Source: Micractinium sp. NFX-FRZ
Taxonomy: Eukaryota; Chlorophyta; Trebouxiophyceae; Chlorellales; Chlorellaceae
NCBI GenBank assembly: GCA_029339195.1
Contig: JAPTJF010000020.1
Coordinates: 186,001 to 250,000, forward strand
Direction of reading: 5' to 3'
DNA: 64,000 nt
Below the pieces are notes generated by a model that was given only the letters and a program-made list of their open reading frames with translations, did not search any database and was not told the DNA's origin. Both the position numbers and the translations under genes were made by a program. Below are positions 1 to 10,656 of this stretch, one piece after another; positions within the stretch are counted from its first letter, which is position 1, and each line of letters begins with the position of its first letter.

Positions 1-7
1 TGTGCAG

Positions 8-1409
8 TGCCGCCTGGCAGCGTGCCTCGAGAGGGACCCCTTCTGCTCCGTGTGCGCCTCGGCGACTGCCTGCAAGACGTGCGTGGCCGGGTACGGCGTC
101 AACAGCGGCACGCGCAAGGTGAGCGTGCTGTGCAGGGCACAACATGCGTGCAGCGAAGTTACACCTGAGCTATATGCAGGTGTGCTGCAAGGCTTCTGAG
201 GCACCTGAAGCGTGCGGTCAGCAAGCCGCTCGCCTGCCGCCGCCAGCCTGCCAGTGCGGCACTGCCTGCAGAGCCACACATTGTGGAAGGCATAGCAGCT
301 GGGGGGCGCCCAGTGGCGGGGGGGGTGCCTGTTGCAGCCGGCCCACAAGGCTGGGCATGAGTGCAAAAACGCGGCCATATGAGCGCTCCTGCTGCCTCCC
401 ACTGGCAGCCCCTCTGCGCGCCCGCTCGCGCCCGCCCACCGCCCCCTGCCCCGCAGTGCACACGCCTTGGTGCCTGTGTTGGCAACAACGACCCCTTCTG
501 CCTGAGATGTGATGCCCGGAAGCCACAGGTGAGCAGCGGGGACCATCCAGGGTGTGTTGTGAGCAGCTGTGGGGAGCTAGGCTGACCACTCGCCTCGCCC
601 GGCAGGCAGACCCTTATGGGTGGCAGCGCTGCTGGGCCCTGCTGTCCCTCTATCGGCAGGCGCTGCTGGGTCGCACTGTCCCGCAATCGGACAGGCACCA
701 GTGACTGCTGGGTCGTGCCACAAGCCTGCAGCCTCCAGGTGGCAGTTAGAAGGGCAGCGCCTGGAAGTCCTATGTGGCAGGGTGCCTTCCCCATGCACGC
801 ACTCTCACGACCGTGCCGCCCCACCCCGCGCACCTGGCCGCATTTCGCTGGAGGGTGCGCCGCCTTTCTCCATGCCCACAACCCAGCCCAGCGGTTGCTT
901 GCACGCCGGTGCAGCTCCACCAATGGTGCCGTCTCTTCCCGCATGCTCACAGCACCACCCTCCCTCCGCCTCACACCCCTGCTGCAGGTCTGCCTGATGT
1001 GCCGTTGGTTCTACGGCCTCAGAGGCAACAAGGTGGGTGGCTTTATGTGCAAGTGGAAGCAGGCAGGAGGGTCCTGAGCCGTCCCCACAGCTCATGGTTC
1101 GGTGGAGTGCGGGCTAAGCTAGCACTGCGGGCAGCAGGGGGGCGGTGGATGCACCACGCAGGGTCCGGTGGATGGCGGCGGATGTCGCTGCTGGGTGCTG
1201 GGCGGCAGGTACGTGCCATGCCTGCCTGCGCGCTGCCTGGGTGGCTAGGGTGGCCTGGGCAGTCAGGTGCGTGCATGTGCGCCTCCCCGCAGGTGCAAAC
1301 TTGTGTCCACGACTGGGCATCGGCGCTCCTGGATGCACCGTGCAGGGTGACCCGCTGCCCACGCTCAACTTGCCTGCCATCTGTGAACGTGATATCCGTG
1401 CGCTCATAA
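8..1409 (+). CDS. Cys-rich (growth-factor-receptor/furin-like repeat) protein, 3' part
   Basis: Four phase-0 exons join without a stop: 8-118, 457-528, 988-1032 and 1293-1409 (TAA). All have GT-AG borders. The encoded 115 residues are Cys-dense, with CxxC pairs such as FCSVCASATACKTC and FCLRCDARKPQ. This pattern is typical of the disulfide-rich furin-like/growth-factor-receptor repeat superfamily of extracellular proteins. The first exon begins right after an acceptor at the window edge, so the 5' end, including any signal peptide, lies to the left. The last exon (VQTCVHDW... to SVRS) is less Cys-rich and its use is inferred from phase and splice sites only. The locus faces a second Cys-rich gene at 2773-6106 tail to tail and shares its CxxC spacing, so the two are probably paralogues. 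Function is unknown. Confidence 0.55.
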
Positions 1410-2772
1410 TTTATTAAGTTTGTGTTCCCCCGTCCATGGCCTGCAGTGCGTGTTCTGGGGCTATCGGCGGTAAACCCGGGCCCTCGACATTTGATCACAA
1501 GAAGGCGGAAGGCCGCCTGATGAACGGGCGTGGGAGAGGAAAGGAACAGCCTCCGTCTGTCTTTTCACCGGAAGCTACTCCAACTGTTATCACAAGGGTT
1601 ACATAAAGGAGCACTACATTCACACAGCACAGCACAGCACAGCTGGCCAGCTGCGGCACAGCCTTGCAACATTGCCTGCAAGCTTGGCGTGGCTAGCAGC
1701 AGCGCTGCACGCAGCGTCGCCACGCGCCCACACACGCACCCGTTCGGTTTTTCTATTTGTCGGCTCGCAATTGCGAGCCACGCCTGGCGGGCCACTGATT
1801 GTGTGCTTGTTTGCACCCCTGCTAGCTCCCTCAACCCACGCCCAAGGGCGTATTCTTCTTCTTCTTTCTCCCTTTGTCTGCCAATGGCGTTCTGTGTGCA
1901 CCACCGTTTCCCTCCCAAGCAAACCGTGTTCTCACTTGCACCGGGCTGCCATGCAACCACGGCCGGGCCTGGAGGTGCACGTGTGGCGCCGCATCACGCC
2001 ACGTGGTGCTGCCCATTGCACCACGCTCTCAAGGCAGTTCTGCCTCCATGCTGCGCTGCACCCGCTGTTTTGAACTCAAGAGCAGTACTGGCACTTAAGC
2101 TAGCTTGTTTGGGCTTGTAGTCTGGTTTGTTTGCAACTTGCCACATACACCCACAAGAGATAGCTTGGGGCTTTGGAAAACAGTACGGCGCACAGTTATG
2201 GGGGGATGGGGGAGGGTGCATGTTGGGTGGGTAGTCGGGGGAGGGTGGGGTGGGGTGGGGTATGGGGGGGTGGGGTGGGGGGTGGGGGGTTGTCATGGGG
2301 TGATGGTGATGCGGATCAGGTAGGGGTGTTTCTCAAAGAGGAAACAGCTTGCCATTCCTGCCAGCAACCACTGGTGGCACCTGCCGTCCGTCGCAGAGTG
2401 GGTGCAGCACATGGTGGAGGCCCTCTGGCAGGTGCCGTGGCCGGTGAGGAAGGCAGGCACGTCGCTTGAGGGGAGGCAGTCGGTGCAGCGGGCCCGGTCT
2501 CCCTCTTAGCGGGAGCAGCTGGGGTCTGTGCATCTGCAGGTGCGGGGATGGGCGTCATTTTTGTTGGGGGAGCTCTTGGCTCAGTGCAAGCTAGCAGCTC
2601 AGTGCAGGCTATGGCTGACATGCTATGCACATGGGCCGCCCTGCGGCAGCTGGAGGCTGCGATCTCGCCCCCACGTTAGCGCGGGAAGCCTCAAGGTAAC
2701 CAAGCAGCCGTAATCCCCCCCCCCCCCCCCCCCCAAACTCCCCCTCGCGCACAACCACACGCATGGCCACAC
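1410..2772. other. Intergenic gap between two convergent Cys-rich genes
   Basis: No convincing gene is seen. The stretch holds a strongly G-rich block on the + strand (about 2203-2300) and a run of about 20 C at 2716-2735. A TTACA at 1599-1603 could be a minus-strand TGTAA polyadenylation signal for the gene ending at 2773. On the minus strand, 2335-2515 has one frame with seven Cys, but its splice phase does not match the upstream gene. Confidence 0.5.
2203..2300 (+). repeat. G-rich low-complexity tract
   Basis: Repeated GGGGTGGGG-type runs, with at least eight G-runs of four or more, cover most of this interval. Such a tract could fold into G-quadruplexes on the + strand. It lies in the gap between two convergent genes, so a role in transcription termination or replication pausing is possible but not shown. 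Confidence 0.7.
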
Positions 2773-5700
2773 TCACTTGCACACGTGGCCCACTTGTGAG
2801 TAGCCTGCCCAGCAGCCGCCGCAGACGGTGCCATTCCTGGTGCACTCGGCGCAGCCTTCCGGGCACGTGCGGCACCGGCCCGAGGCGTCCTTGTAGATCA
2901 CAAGCGGGGGCCAGTCCCCAATTTGCGACTTGCACTCCAGGCATTGTGAAGGGTGGTCGGGGCAGCGCTCGCACAGGGGGTCAGAGCTGCACACAATGTG
3001 GTAGGGGAAAGGTTGGCGGCGTACGCTGAGGAGGCCAGCTGCTGCCCCCCCGGCTGCTTTGCAGGCTCCGGACGACAGGCAGGCAGCCCTGCGATGAGCC
3101 TGTTGTGGTCTCCCCAGCTTGCCCGCAGCGCCACCAGGCGAGGAGCGGCTCACCAATACTGCCGGCAGTCCTTGGTCACGCCGCGCTGATTGCCCTCGAC
3201 GTAGCCGCTGCTGTCTGAACAATCGGTACACATGTGTTGCGCGTTGCAGGCCGTGATGCGCGTGCACCGGCTGTCGTGGCACTTGACGAAGGGGCTTTGG
3301 CACTGCGCAGCAGGCAGGCTTGCATGGAAGTGTGTGACCGAGGCTGCACCAGGCAGGGACGGCGGCAGGCACGCTGGCCTGGCCCAGGCCCACAGCTGCA
3401 CCCTGCAGGCCCTGGCCCGCCTTACCTTGATGCAGCGGCTGCCGGGGCCGGTCTTGTAGCCGCTTGTGCAGGTGCGGCACCGCCCCGAGCCATCCACGTA
3501 CGGCTGCTCGCACCCTTCAGGGAACTGCGCGCCAGTGAGGAGGCAGCGGTGGGCGGGTGAAAAGTTGGAGAGAGAGGACGCAGGCAGGGCGGTGCCACGA
3601 CCTGTTGGAGAGCACAAGAGGGGGAGTGCTGCCGGCAGGCAGGACAGGCCGGCAGGCGGGCATGCAGTCCTGCAGGCAGGCTGCCAGGCAGGCGGCGCAC
3701 GCAAGCAGCACAAGAGGGGAGGCAGCGCAGCGGGTTGGGTCCGGCAAGGAGCGGGCGCCAGCGCACCTTGATGCACTTCCTCCGGGAGGCATGCAAGTAG
3801 GCACCCTCCTTGCATTGCGTGCAATTGTTGACCGTGGAACACTGCTCACAAAGAGTGTCTTGGCACGGCATGCACTTGCTCGGGGTGCCCTTCAGGGCGT
3901 AGCCATCCTCGCACCTGGCAGGAGGACGAGAAGGGGGAGGGTGGTGATGGGAGCCGGGGTCGCGCAAGGGACGAGTTGAGGCTGGAGAGCAGGGCTCTTG
4001 CAGGCGGCAGCAGGGGCAGCAGGGGCAGCGGCCTGCCAGATTGGCAGCCACCATGGCAGCAAGGCCAAGGCAGCCGCCTCACCTGAGACAATTCCGGCCG
4101 ACGCGCCCACATTCCTGGCACTTAGGGTACAGTGTGCTGCATTCGGTGCACTTGCCGCGGCTGGCAAAAAAACGGGTTCTGCACAGGGTGCACTCGCCCC
4201 TGGTGTTGCATTCTTCGCATTCGTCACCGGTGCTGCAGGGGCGCACACAAAACAAGCGGGCAGGGGGAACTCAAACGGGCCGTGTCGTAGTGAGGGAGGC
4301 CCCGCACAATGCATGAGCAACGGGGCGGGCATGGGCAGAGCGCAGCTCCAGCTCACCATTCTAAACATGTCTTATTAGGCGCTGTGTAAACAGGCCCACC
4401 ATAGTAAACCGACTCCTGGCAGGACAAGCACTTGCTGGGGTTGCCGGGGTCGCACTTAGCGCAGAGCTGGGGCACGAGGGGCAGGAGGCAATGGGGCAGG
4501 AAGCGTGGGCAGCTGTTGCTTGCCAGGCCAGGACATTTCTTGGCTTGCGCCCCTCCGCACAAGAAGCAGCGGCAAACATCACAGCCGGACGTGCAGCACC
4601 CAGGCAGAGGCCACAGCTCCCTTCCCACGTGAATTCCCTTGTCGGCTCCCACTTCCAGCGCGCTCACCGGGTCTTGGCACCATACACACTTGCCGGTGCG
4701 CGGGTTCAGCGCGACACCACCATCATAGGGGGTAGCGCAGCGCACACAGTGCCCGTGCACGTCACACTCATCGCATCCATCGTTGCAGGTATTGTTCAGG
4801 CACCTACGATGCGAGAGGCGTGTGGAGAGGAGGCCAGCAGTGTGCACGCCCAGTTGGCAAGCGGTGGGAGGCCAGCGGGCACAGACGCACGGGGGAATGC
4901 ACAATGGGGTGCAACTTGGCGAGCCTGGTCAAGCCTCCCCCTCTGCGTGCAGGCACGGCGGAGCATCCTCCCGGCACCAAGTTGCATGCTGCACCGGCCC
5001 TTCCCGCAGTGCTGCCCACCGCCCGCCTCACTTCCGGCACACGCCTTTGGAGTCCTTGTAAACGGGGCAGAATGGGTACTCGTCGGCTGGGTTCTTGTAC
5101 CAATGAGAGTTGCACACCAGGCACGCGCCGCTGGGCGTGCAACGGGAGCACAGCCGGTCCTTGCACGCTGGCAGATCAGGCACAGCAAACGGGGCGGCGT
5201 CAGCAAGGCCCGGGGTTAGGTTGGGGTGCACGCATGCTGGCGTGTGGCTGACCAGGACAGCAAGATGTGTGCATGCATGTAGCCGCCCCTGGGCAGGAGC
5301 ACTGTGTGCTCACGTCGGCAGGCTTTGCGGGAGTTGAGGAAGAAGCCCTCGAAGCAGCGCGAGCACCGCCCATTGCTGCCGCACTGCTCACACGACTCCG
5401 CTGGTGCGCTGCTGCGGCAGTGGGTAGGGGCAGGGGAGGGGAGGCAACTCTTAAAAGTAAGCGTGCAGGCCAGGCACACCACCAGGCGGGCAGTCAGGCG
5501 GGCGGAACTGCACTGCCGCTGCTGCACTGCTGGCAGGGCAGCTAGGGAGGAAGAAGAAGATTGCAAATTACATGTACAGGACAGCTCCGGCAACAGCTGC
5601 AATGCAGCATACAACCGCTTTGGGCGGGCTCCCCCAGCTGGCAGCTCACCAAATCTTGCAGGTGCCTCCCTGCAGGTAGAGCAGCAAGGTTTTCCCGTCC

Positions 5701-6106
5701 GCCCCCGACCGCTCGAAATCGGCACACTTGGTGCACATCTTGGCTCCGGGGCCCGAGCACCGCTCGCAGGCCGCGTCATCACAGCGCAGGCAGAAGCCCT
5801 CCCTGTCGAGGTAACGCCCTGCTTCGCACTCGGTGCACCGCTTGCCGTCCTTGGAGCACTTGTTGCATATGACGTCGGAGCTGCAAATTGGGTGGGGTGG
5901 GTGTGGGGGATGGAAGGGGGGGGTGGGGGGGGTGGGGGGGGTAAAGGGCAAAACGACAGAGGGGTTGCTGTTGACGCCCCACCTCCTCATCCACAGGCCA
6001 GCTCCCGGGTGGTCACTCACCACTGGGTCTGCCCCAGCGACAGGGAGGGCGCCAGAAGTAGCGCCAGCGTCAAGCACCAGGGCCAGGGGTGTCTGCCCCA
6101 GGGCAT
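2773..6106 (-). CDS. Secreted Cys-rich repeat protein with signal peptide
   Basis: Eleven exons join in phase: 6106-6021, 5880-5650, 5411-5314, 5167-5032, 4803-4668, 4466-4357, 4232-4083, 3914-3767, 3524-3426, 3302-3154 and 2986-2773 (TGA). They give about 518 residues. The start is chosen because MPWGRHPW is followed by a hydrophobic LTLALLLAPSLSLG signal peptide. The rest is a chain of CxxC modules (for example CNKCSKDGKRCTEC and CERCSGPGAKMC) of the growth-factor-receptor/furin-like superfamily. It predicts an extracellular, disulfide-rich protein; no transmembrane helix or enzymatic motif is seen. Many introns fall inside a Cys codon (TG|C), which is what exon-module duplication would leave. 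The terminal AAG-TGA also reads AA|GTGAGT, so a further 3' exon cannot be excluded. Ligand and function are unknown. Confidence 0.72.
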
Positions 6107-7269
6107 GGTGGCCGGCGAGCTTCGGGTGGGGGTGGGGGGTGGGGGTGGGGGGGGGGGGGGGTATCCAAAGGGGATACCGCGGCAGTCGAGCCTGCAGTTG
6201 GGGGTGGGGCAGGCAGAGGAGAAGGGCCAACCAGTGTCGCTGCTGGGTCGCTGCTGCGTTGCCTGCAGAGGAGGCACCGAGCTAAAGGGACAAACCAAGT
6301 CCCCTGCACCTGTTGGGACACAGGTGCCGTGCCGCCGGCGCCGCCAGCGCCGCCAGGACAGCGGCAGGACCGTCCCCCTTCTGGTCGCCACGAATCCTCC
6401 CCAACCCGGCGCCGGGACAACGCCTCCCTGAACCGATCCTGCGCTAAGGCACGGCCGGGCTCCCGAACGGCGCGCAGTGCAAACGCGCAGTGCGGAGTGC
6501 TCAGCTCTTCCTCGCAGCCCCCTTACCTATCACGCTTATGCTTGCTTATGGTAGTGGTTTGGAGGCACGGAACAACGGCAGCGGGGGGGTGGCGAGAATT
6601 CTGAATCTTGCGTATCTCGTTATCAGGCCGCACAGCAGGCTCCAGGTCAGCGCCGCCATTCCGCCGCTATCCATGGGTCCGTGACACAAACAACAGGGGC
6701 GCCACCCTTGATCAGAGTGCCGACAAGGGTGCAAAGCTAGGAGGGCAGGACATCACGGCATCTAGCCAAAAGGTCTATGTATCCTCACATGCCTGGCATG
6801 CAGCTGGCATGTTTGGGGGTGAGCGGGGAATGAGGCGTGAGGCTTGGTGTGCATGGTGGGTGGGTGCCCCCCCATGCGTTGCGCCGCGATGATGGACTCC
6901 CAGGTGGGTACAGCTACTTGATAGCTCTTCGTGTGCGTGTCTATGAGTTTGCTGGCTTTGACCTCGGCGCGATGAACTCCTGACATGTGATGGCACCTGC
7001 AGCTGCCCGCACAGGCACCTTGTTGCTGTGCATCAACCAGCTGCTGCGCTGCACCTGCTCCCTTTCTGAAGCAGGGAACCATGGCATCTTGCACCATCAC
7101 GGTAGGGAGGCTTGTATTCTTTCCTTACACGCAGCATGCACAGCACGGCGGTGTACCCTGATCCACGCAGGAGCGGCAGCCATGCCTCTCCCCGGCCCAC
7201 CAAGCAGCGGCGTCGCCGCCGTCACGCCACGTCACGCATACGCCGCCCGCACTGCTGCGCCCGCTCCCC
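6107..7269. promoter_or_regulatory. Spacer: promoter side of Cys-rich gene and 3' side of PSA3-like gene
   Basis: No supported gene. The left part, just upstream of the minus-strand start at 6106, contains a G-rich run (6126-6165) and should hold the promoter and 5' UTR of the Cys-rich gene. The right part is the 3' UTR of the PSA3-like gene. No TATA box was recognised. Confidence 0.4.
7125..7129 (-). terminator. TGTAA polyadenylation signal (PSA3-like gene)
   Basis: TTACA on the + strand reads TGTAA on the minus strand, about 140 nt after the stop at 7270. TGTAA is the established poly(A) signal of green algae. The assignment is by position only. Confidence 0.5.
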
Positions 7270-9886
7270 TCACTTGTAGGCCGCCTCCCGCTGCTCCCGC
7301 TCCCGGATGCTGCGCTGCACCTGCTCCCGGAACCCCGGCACGTCCCAGAAGCCGCCGCACACAACATCCTCCACGAGCAGCGCATCCTCCGCCGCCACCG
7401 GCTGCCCGTCCTTCAGGTTGATCACAAGCCGGACCACGGCATCCACAGCCACGTCGGCCTGCCACGTCAGAGGGGGGTTGTGGACGGTGTGGGGGATGGT
7501 GAGGTCGGGGGAGGGTGGGAGGGGGAGCAAGGCGTGCGGGCCAGCGTCGCCGCCGCCACGTCAGCGTGGAGAGGAGTGTGGATCAGGCGGGCTGGGGGGC
7601 CGCCCTTCAAGCAGTACAAACACACGACCTGGTTGGGGAACATGTATGTGCGCCATGTGGAGCACGACTCCATATGGGAGCATGTGGAGCACATAACGCA
7701 TGAACCCCGCCCCACCCTGCCCTCTTCTCCTCCTCCTGCGCCCCCTTGTGCCGCCCCTGTGGGCAGCGGGCCGCCCATGCATGCAGCCCCACCCCAGCCC
7801 CGTGTCTGGGCCCTGCCACACCGCGCCGCTCTTCAGTAAAACACCTGGAACACCAGAGCCCACCTGCTGCGCGGCGCTGCCCTGCGGGCGGTCCATGTAG
7901 GTGTACTTGGTGCACACCTCGTTGAGCGCCTCGGCAAAGCGGTCCATCTCGTACTCCAGGTCGGAGCTGTGCAGGAGGAGGGAAGGAAGACAGCAAGACA
8001 GGACGAGTGTGAAACGGGAGGTGGGAGATGCGTCTGGTAACGCTCTGCATGGCGCATGTCCATCTGGCACTCCGACGCGGATTGCACAATCAGGGATGAG
8101 GGCGTGCATGTCGGCAGCTCGCTGTTGTGCTCAACATGCAACGCAGCAACACTGACCCTGTGCCACTGCATCAGCATCCGCCTGAGCGCCATGCGTGTCT
8201 GAGCAGGTGCACGCAGCTGGCAACACGGCAGGCAAAGCGTGGGCAGGCGGATGCGGAAAACAACGCTTGACCGTGGGCAGCCGGGGGCGGGGGCAGCAGG
8301 GGCAGCGGCATCAGACCTGCACTAAACAACAAGAAAAATAGCAGGCGAGTGGCAGCAAGCAGCAGGCACTCACGAGATGCGCAGGCGCCGGGCCGCATCA
8401 ACAATCGCCTTGCCGGGCACCACCCCCGCGCCATTGCGCGCCATCCACAGCGCGCACAGCACGTAGCGGCGCTGCGCGGCCTGGAGGGGGGAGCACAGGA
8501 ATGCAAGCAAGGCGAGCGGCTGCGGCTGTGAGGCAATGTGGGGTGTTCGCAGCGCTGGCAACACGTGGCCCCGCTGTGCCGCGGCCACGGGAGCGCAGCA
8601 GGGCGCTTGCCGCGGGACACACACAAGCGCTGGCAGCACTCGACACCATGGCGCTTGCCGCCCCCAGCTGACTGAAAGTGTTGCCCCGCCCCGGGAGCAC
8701 AGCAAGGCGCTTGCCGCTCTCGCTTTTCTTGGCAGATTGCCACCCACCTTGCCATACTTGTCCTGCAGCTCCGCCACGGCTATCTGGAAGCCCTCCGGGG
8801 CAACGTCAAACACTCGGCGGCAGTACTCGGGGTACGCCTGCGGCAGTGGCGGTGCGTGGTTGAGGGACCAGGAAGAGATGGGTGGTTGAGGCAGTTGGGT
8901 AGGGTTTAGGATTAAACCCTAAACCCTAAACCCTAAACGTATCGGCAGTTGGACCGCTGTCCTGTCGGTGCCGACCCCAATCCCGTCTATCACTCCCGAC
9001 CTGTCCATCAACCCCACGCTGTCCCCCCCTGCTCAATTTTGTCGTTAGAGCTGACCCAACCCAACCCATCACTGGCATCCACCCGGACCCCGCTGCCGCC
9101 CACCCGCATGTGCCTCGTACCCCCATTTCAAGTCACTTGTTGGCCCCTCAAAATCCCAACCCCACCGGCTCATCTTTGCCTCAAAGCAACGTGTCCACAC
9201 ATGTATGTGCCCACCCATGCGTAGCGCTCCCATGCATCTACTAACCCCCCACCACTGCTTGCAACCTCTGAACCGCGCCCACCTGCTCGTCGTTGCCGAT
9301 GCCGCCCTCGGTGGCTGTGAGGCGTGAGATGAGGCCAATCACGGGCAGCGAGCCGGTGACCCGCTTGGCCATCCGCTTTAGGCCCTCGCCAAAACCGCTG
9401 CAGGGATGAGAGACAGGTGGGCGGCAGCTTACAAGGCGGGCAGGCAGGCGGGCGCGCGGGCGGCGGCAGGCAGGCAGGCGGCTGTTCAGTTTCCCCTGCC
9501 CGCTGACCTTTTTAAATGCTCGCAGGTTAAAACATGTGCATGCTAAGAGAAAGGAAACAGTGCGGGAAAGATTGCACCCGTGCTCACCCTTGCTGCTCCG
9601 CCCGCGTCTGCACCGCTTGCCGCTGCCGCCGAGGCGCGCGAAGGCTGCTGCACCGCACGATGCTGCCACCTGCATCTTGCGCTGCAGAATGAAAAAGCGG
9701 GGTGTAACGGCGGCAAAGTGCAGTTTGGCAGCACAGACGTGAGAGGTGCCTGCAGTGCTGGCGGCGGCACCAGCGGCGGCGGCAGTGCCGCAGCGGCGGC
9801 GGCACCCTCCCCTTCTCTGCGACGGCTGGCGCACCTGCAGGCGCCTTTGCCGCTGTAAATTGCGTCGCTAGCATGGCGATGGGCAT
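7270..9886 (-). CDS. PSA3: PSA3-like photosystem I assembly factor, plastid
   Basis: Five exons are firm and in phase: 9397-9283, 8837-8748, 8480-8374, 7966-7864 and 7458-7270 (TGA). They encode VTGSLPVIGLISRL, a YPEYCRRVFDVAPEGF block, RRYVLCALWMARNGAGVV and RISSDLEYEMDRFAEAL, ending REAAYK. This order closely resembles plant PSA3, which has IGSLPVIGLLARIV, EGGVGRD and a VSISNDLEFE block. PSA3 is a plastid factor that works with PYG7 on photosystem I assembly at the thylakoid. The 5' end is uncertain. The donor at 9587/9586 (AGG|GTGAGC) has the required phase only in the frame that includes ATG 9886; that frame is Arg/Cys-rich, unusual for a transit peptide, and may hide another intron. The intron between 8837 and 9283 carries a telomere-like repeat. 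The name rests on remembered similarity. Confidence 0.65.
8899..8938. repeat. Interstitial telomere-type repeat, head to head
   Basis: TAGGGTTTAGG is followed after ATT by about three CCCTAAA units, so the TTTAGGG plant/Chlorella-type telomere motif occurs in both orientations around a short centre. The two arms can pair (GGGTTTA / TAAACCC). It sits inside a PSA3 intron, far from any chromosome end in this window. Confidence 0.85.
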
Positions 9887-10656
9887 GTGACGGGGCCCCT
9901 GTGAGTTCTTGGCACTGTGTCTCAGGGCGAGCGCTCGCGGGCAAGGGGCTGTGCACGTATATTTTGACACGGCAGGGGCTGTTTTCAGCGCGAATGCAAG
10001 GGGATTGAACTTCAATCCTGTGTTGCACGGTGGCGCCAGGCTGGACGGCCAACCTGGAGACTTCTGAGCCCAAGCCGATGCCAAGATCGCGCAGCGCCCA
10101 AGTTGAGTTAAAGCATAGAACTTTGAGAGAGCACGAGCCGAAGAGGCTGACACACGCCCGAGCTGTTCAAGCCCGTTGGAGCGGAAAACGCAGGTGGGCG
10201 CGCTGCTGGGTGCACTAGCATGATACTGGGTCCTGCTTACATGCAATTGGCGGCGGGTAGTGCAGATAGGGAGCCAGCTTGGTGGCCATCTCCTGCTCCT
10301 GTGCTCCTCGCGCGCTGCAAACCTGCTGCATTTCAAGCGCACGTGCTCCAAAGGCACTGTGCGGCTGCCTGGACCGCCTGAGCGCTAGGCAGGCTGGAGC
10401 AGCCGAGCAGCACCGGCACAGCCAGCAACAGGAGCCGCCTTTTTTGCACGGCAGCCCACAATGCACCGCAAGGCACTGCGGTCGGCGCTGCCCGAGACCT
10501 CGCGCCGCCATCATACCACCCTGCTGCCGCTCACCTGCCGCCGCCGCCGCCGCCGCCGCCGTGCCTGCAGGCCTCTACAGTTGTAGCAGCCGCCGCAGCA
10601 GCGCCGTGCAGCCTTTTTGAGGTAGCACAGAGATCATAGCAGCAGCAGCAGCAGCC
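9887..10656. promoter_or_regulatory. Divergent intergenic region PSA3-like / HP30
   Basis: About 770 nt lie between the two divergent starts. An open minus-strand frame continues to 10357 but shows no recognisable domain and is treated as chance or 5' UTR. A (GCC)n tract at about 10537-10562 and a CAG run just before the ATG at 10657 lie in the likely 5' UTR of HP30. No TATA box is evident. Confidence 0.4.

Noticed and set aside
2716..2735. Run of about 20 C as a possible functional element
   Set aside because: Homopolymer length is unreliable in assemblies, and the tract lies between genes; noted only as low complexity.
5883..5945. G-rich run in the Cys-rich gene as a regulatory G-quadruplex
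   Set aside because: On the coding strand it is the C-rich polypyrimidine tract of an intron, which explains it adequately.
5304..6431. 375-residue plus-strand open frame
   Set aside because: It lies opposite four firm exons and introns of the minus-strand Cys-rich gene and is low-complexity Gly-rich.
9588..10357. Long minus-strand frame as a 250-residue N-terminal domain of PSA3
   Set aside because: Composition is erratic and no family is recognised; only the part near 9886-9588 is kept as an uncertain 5' exon.
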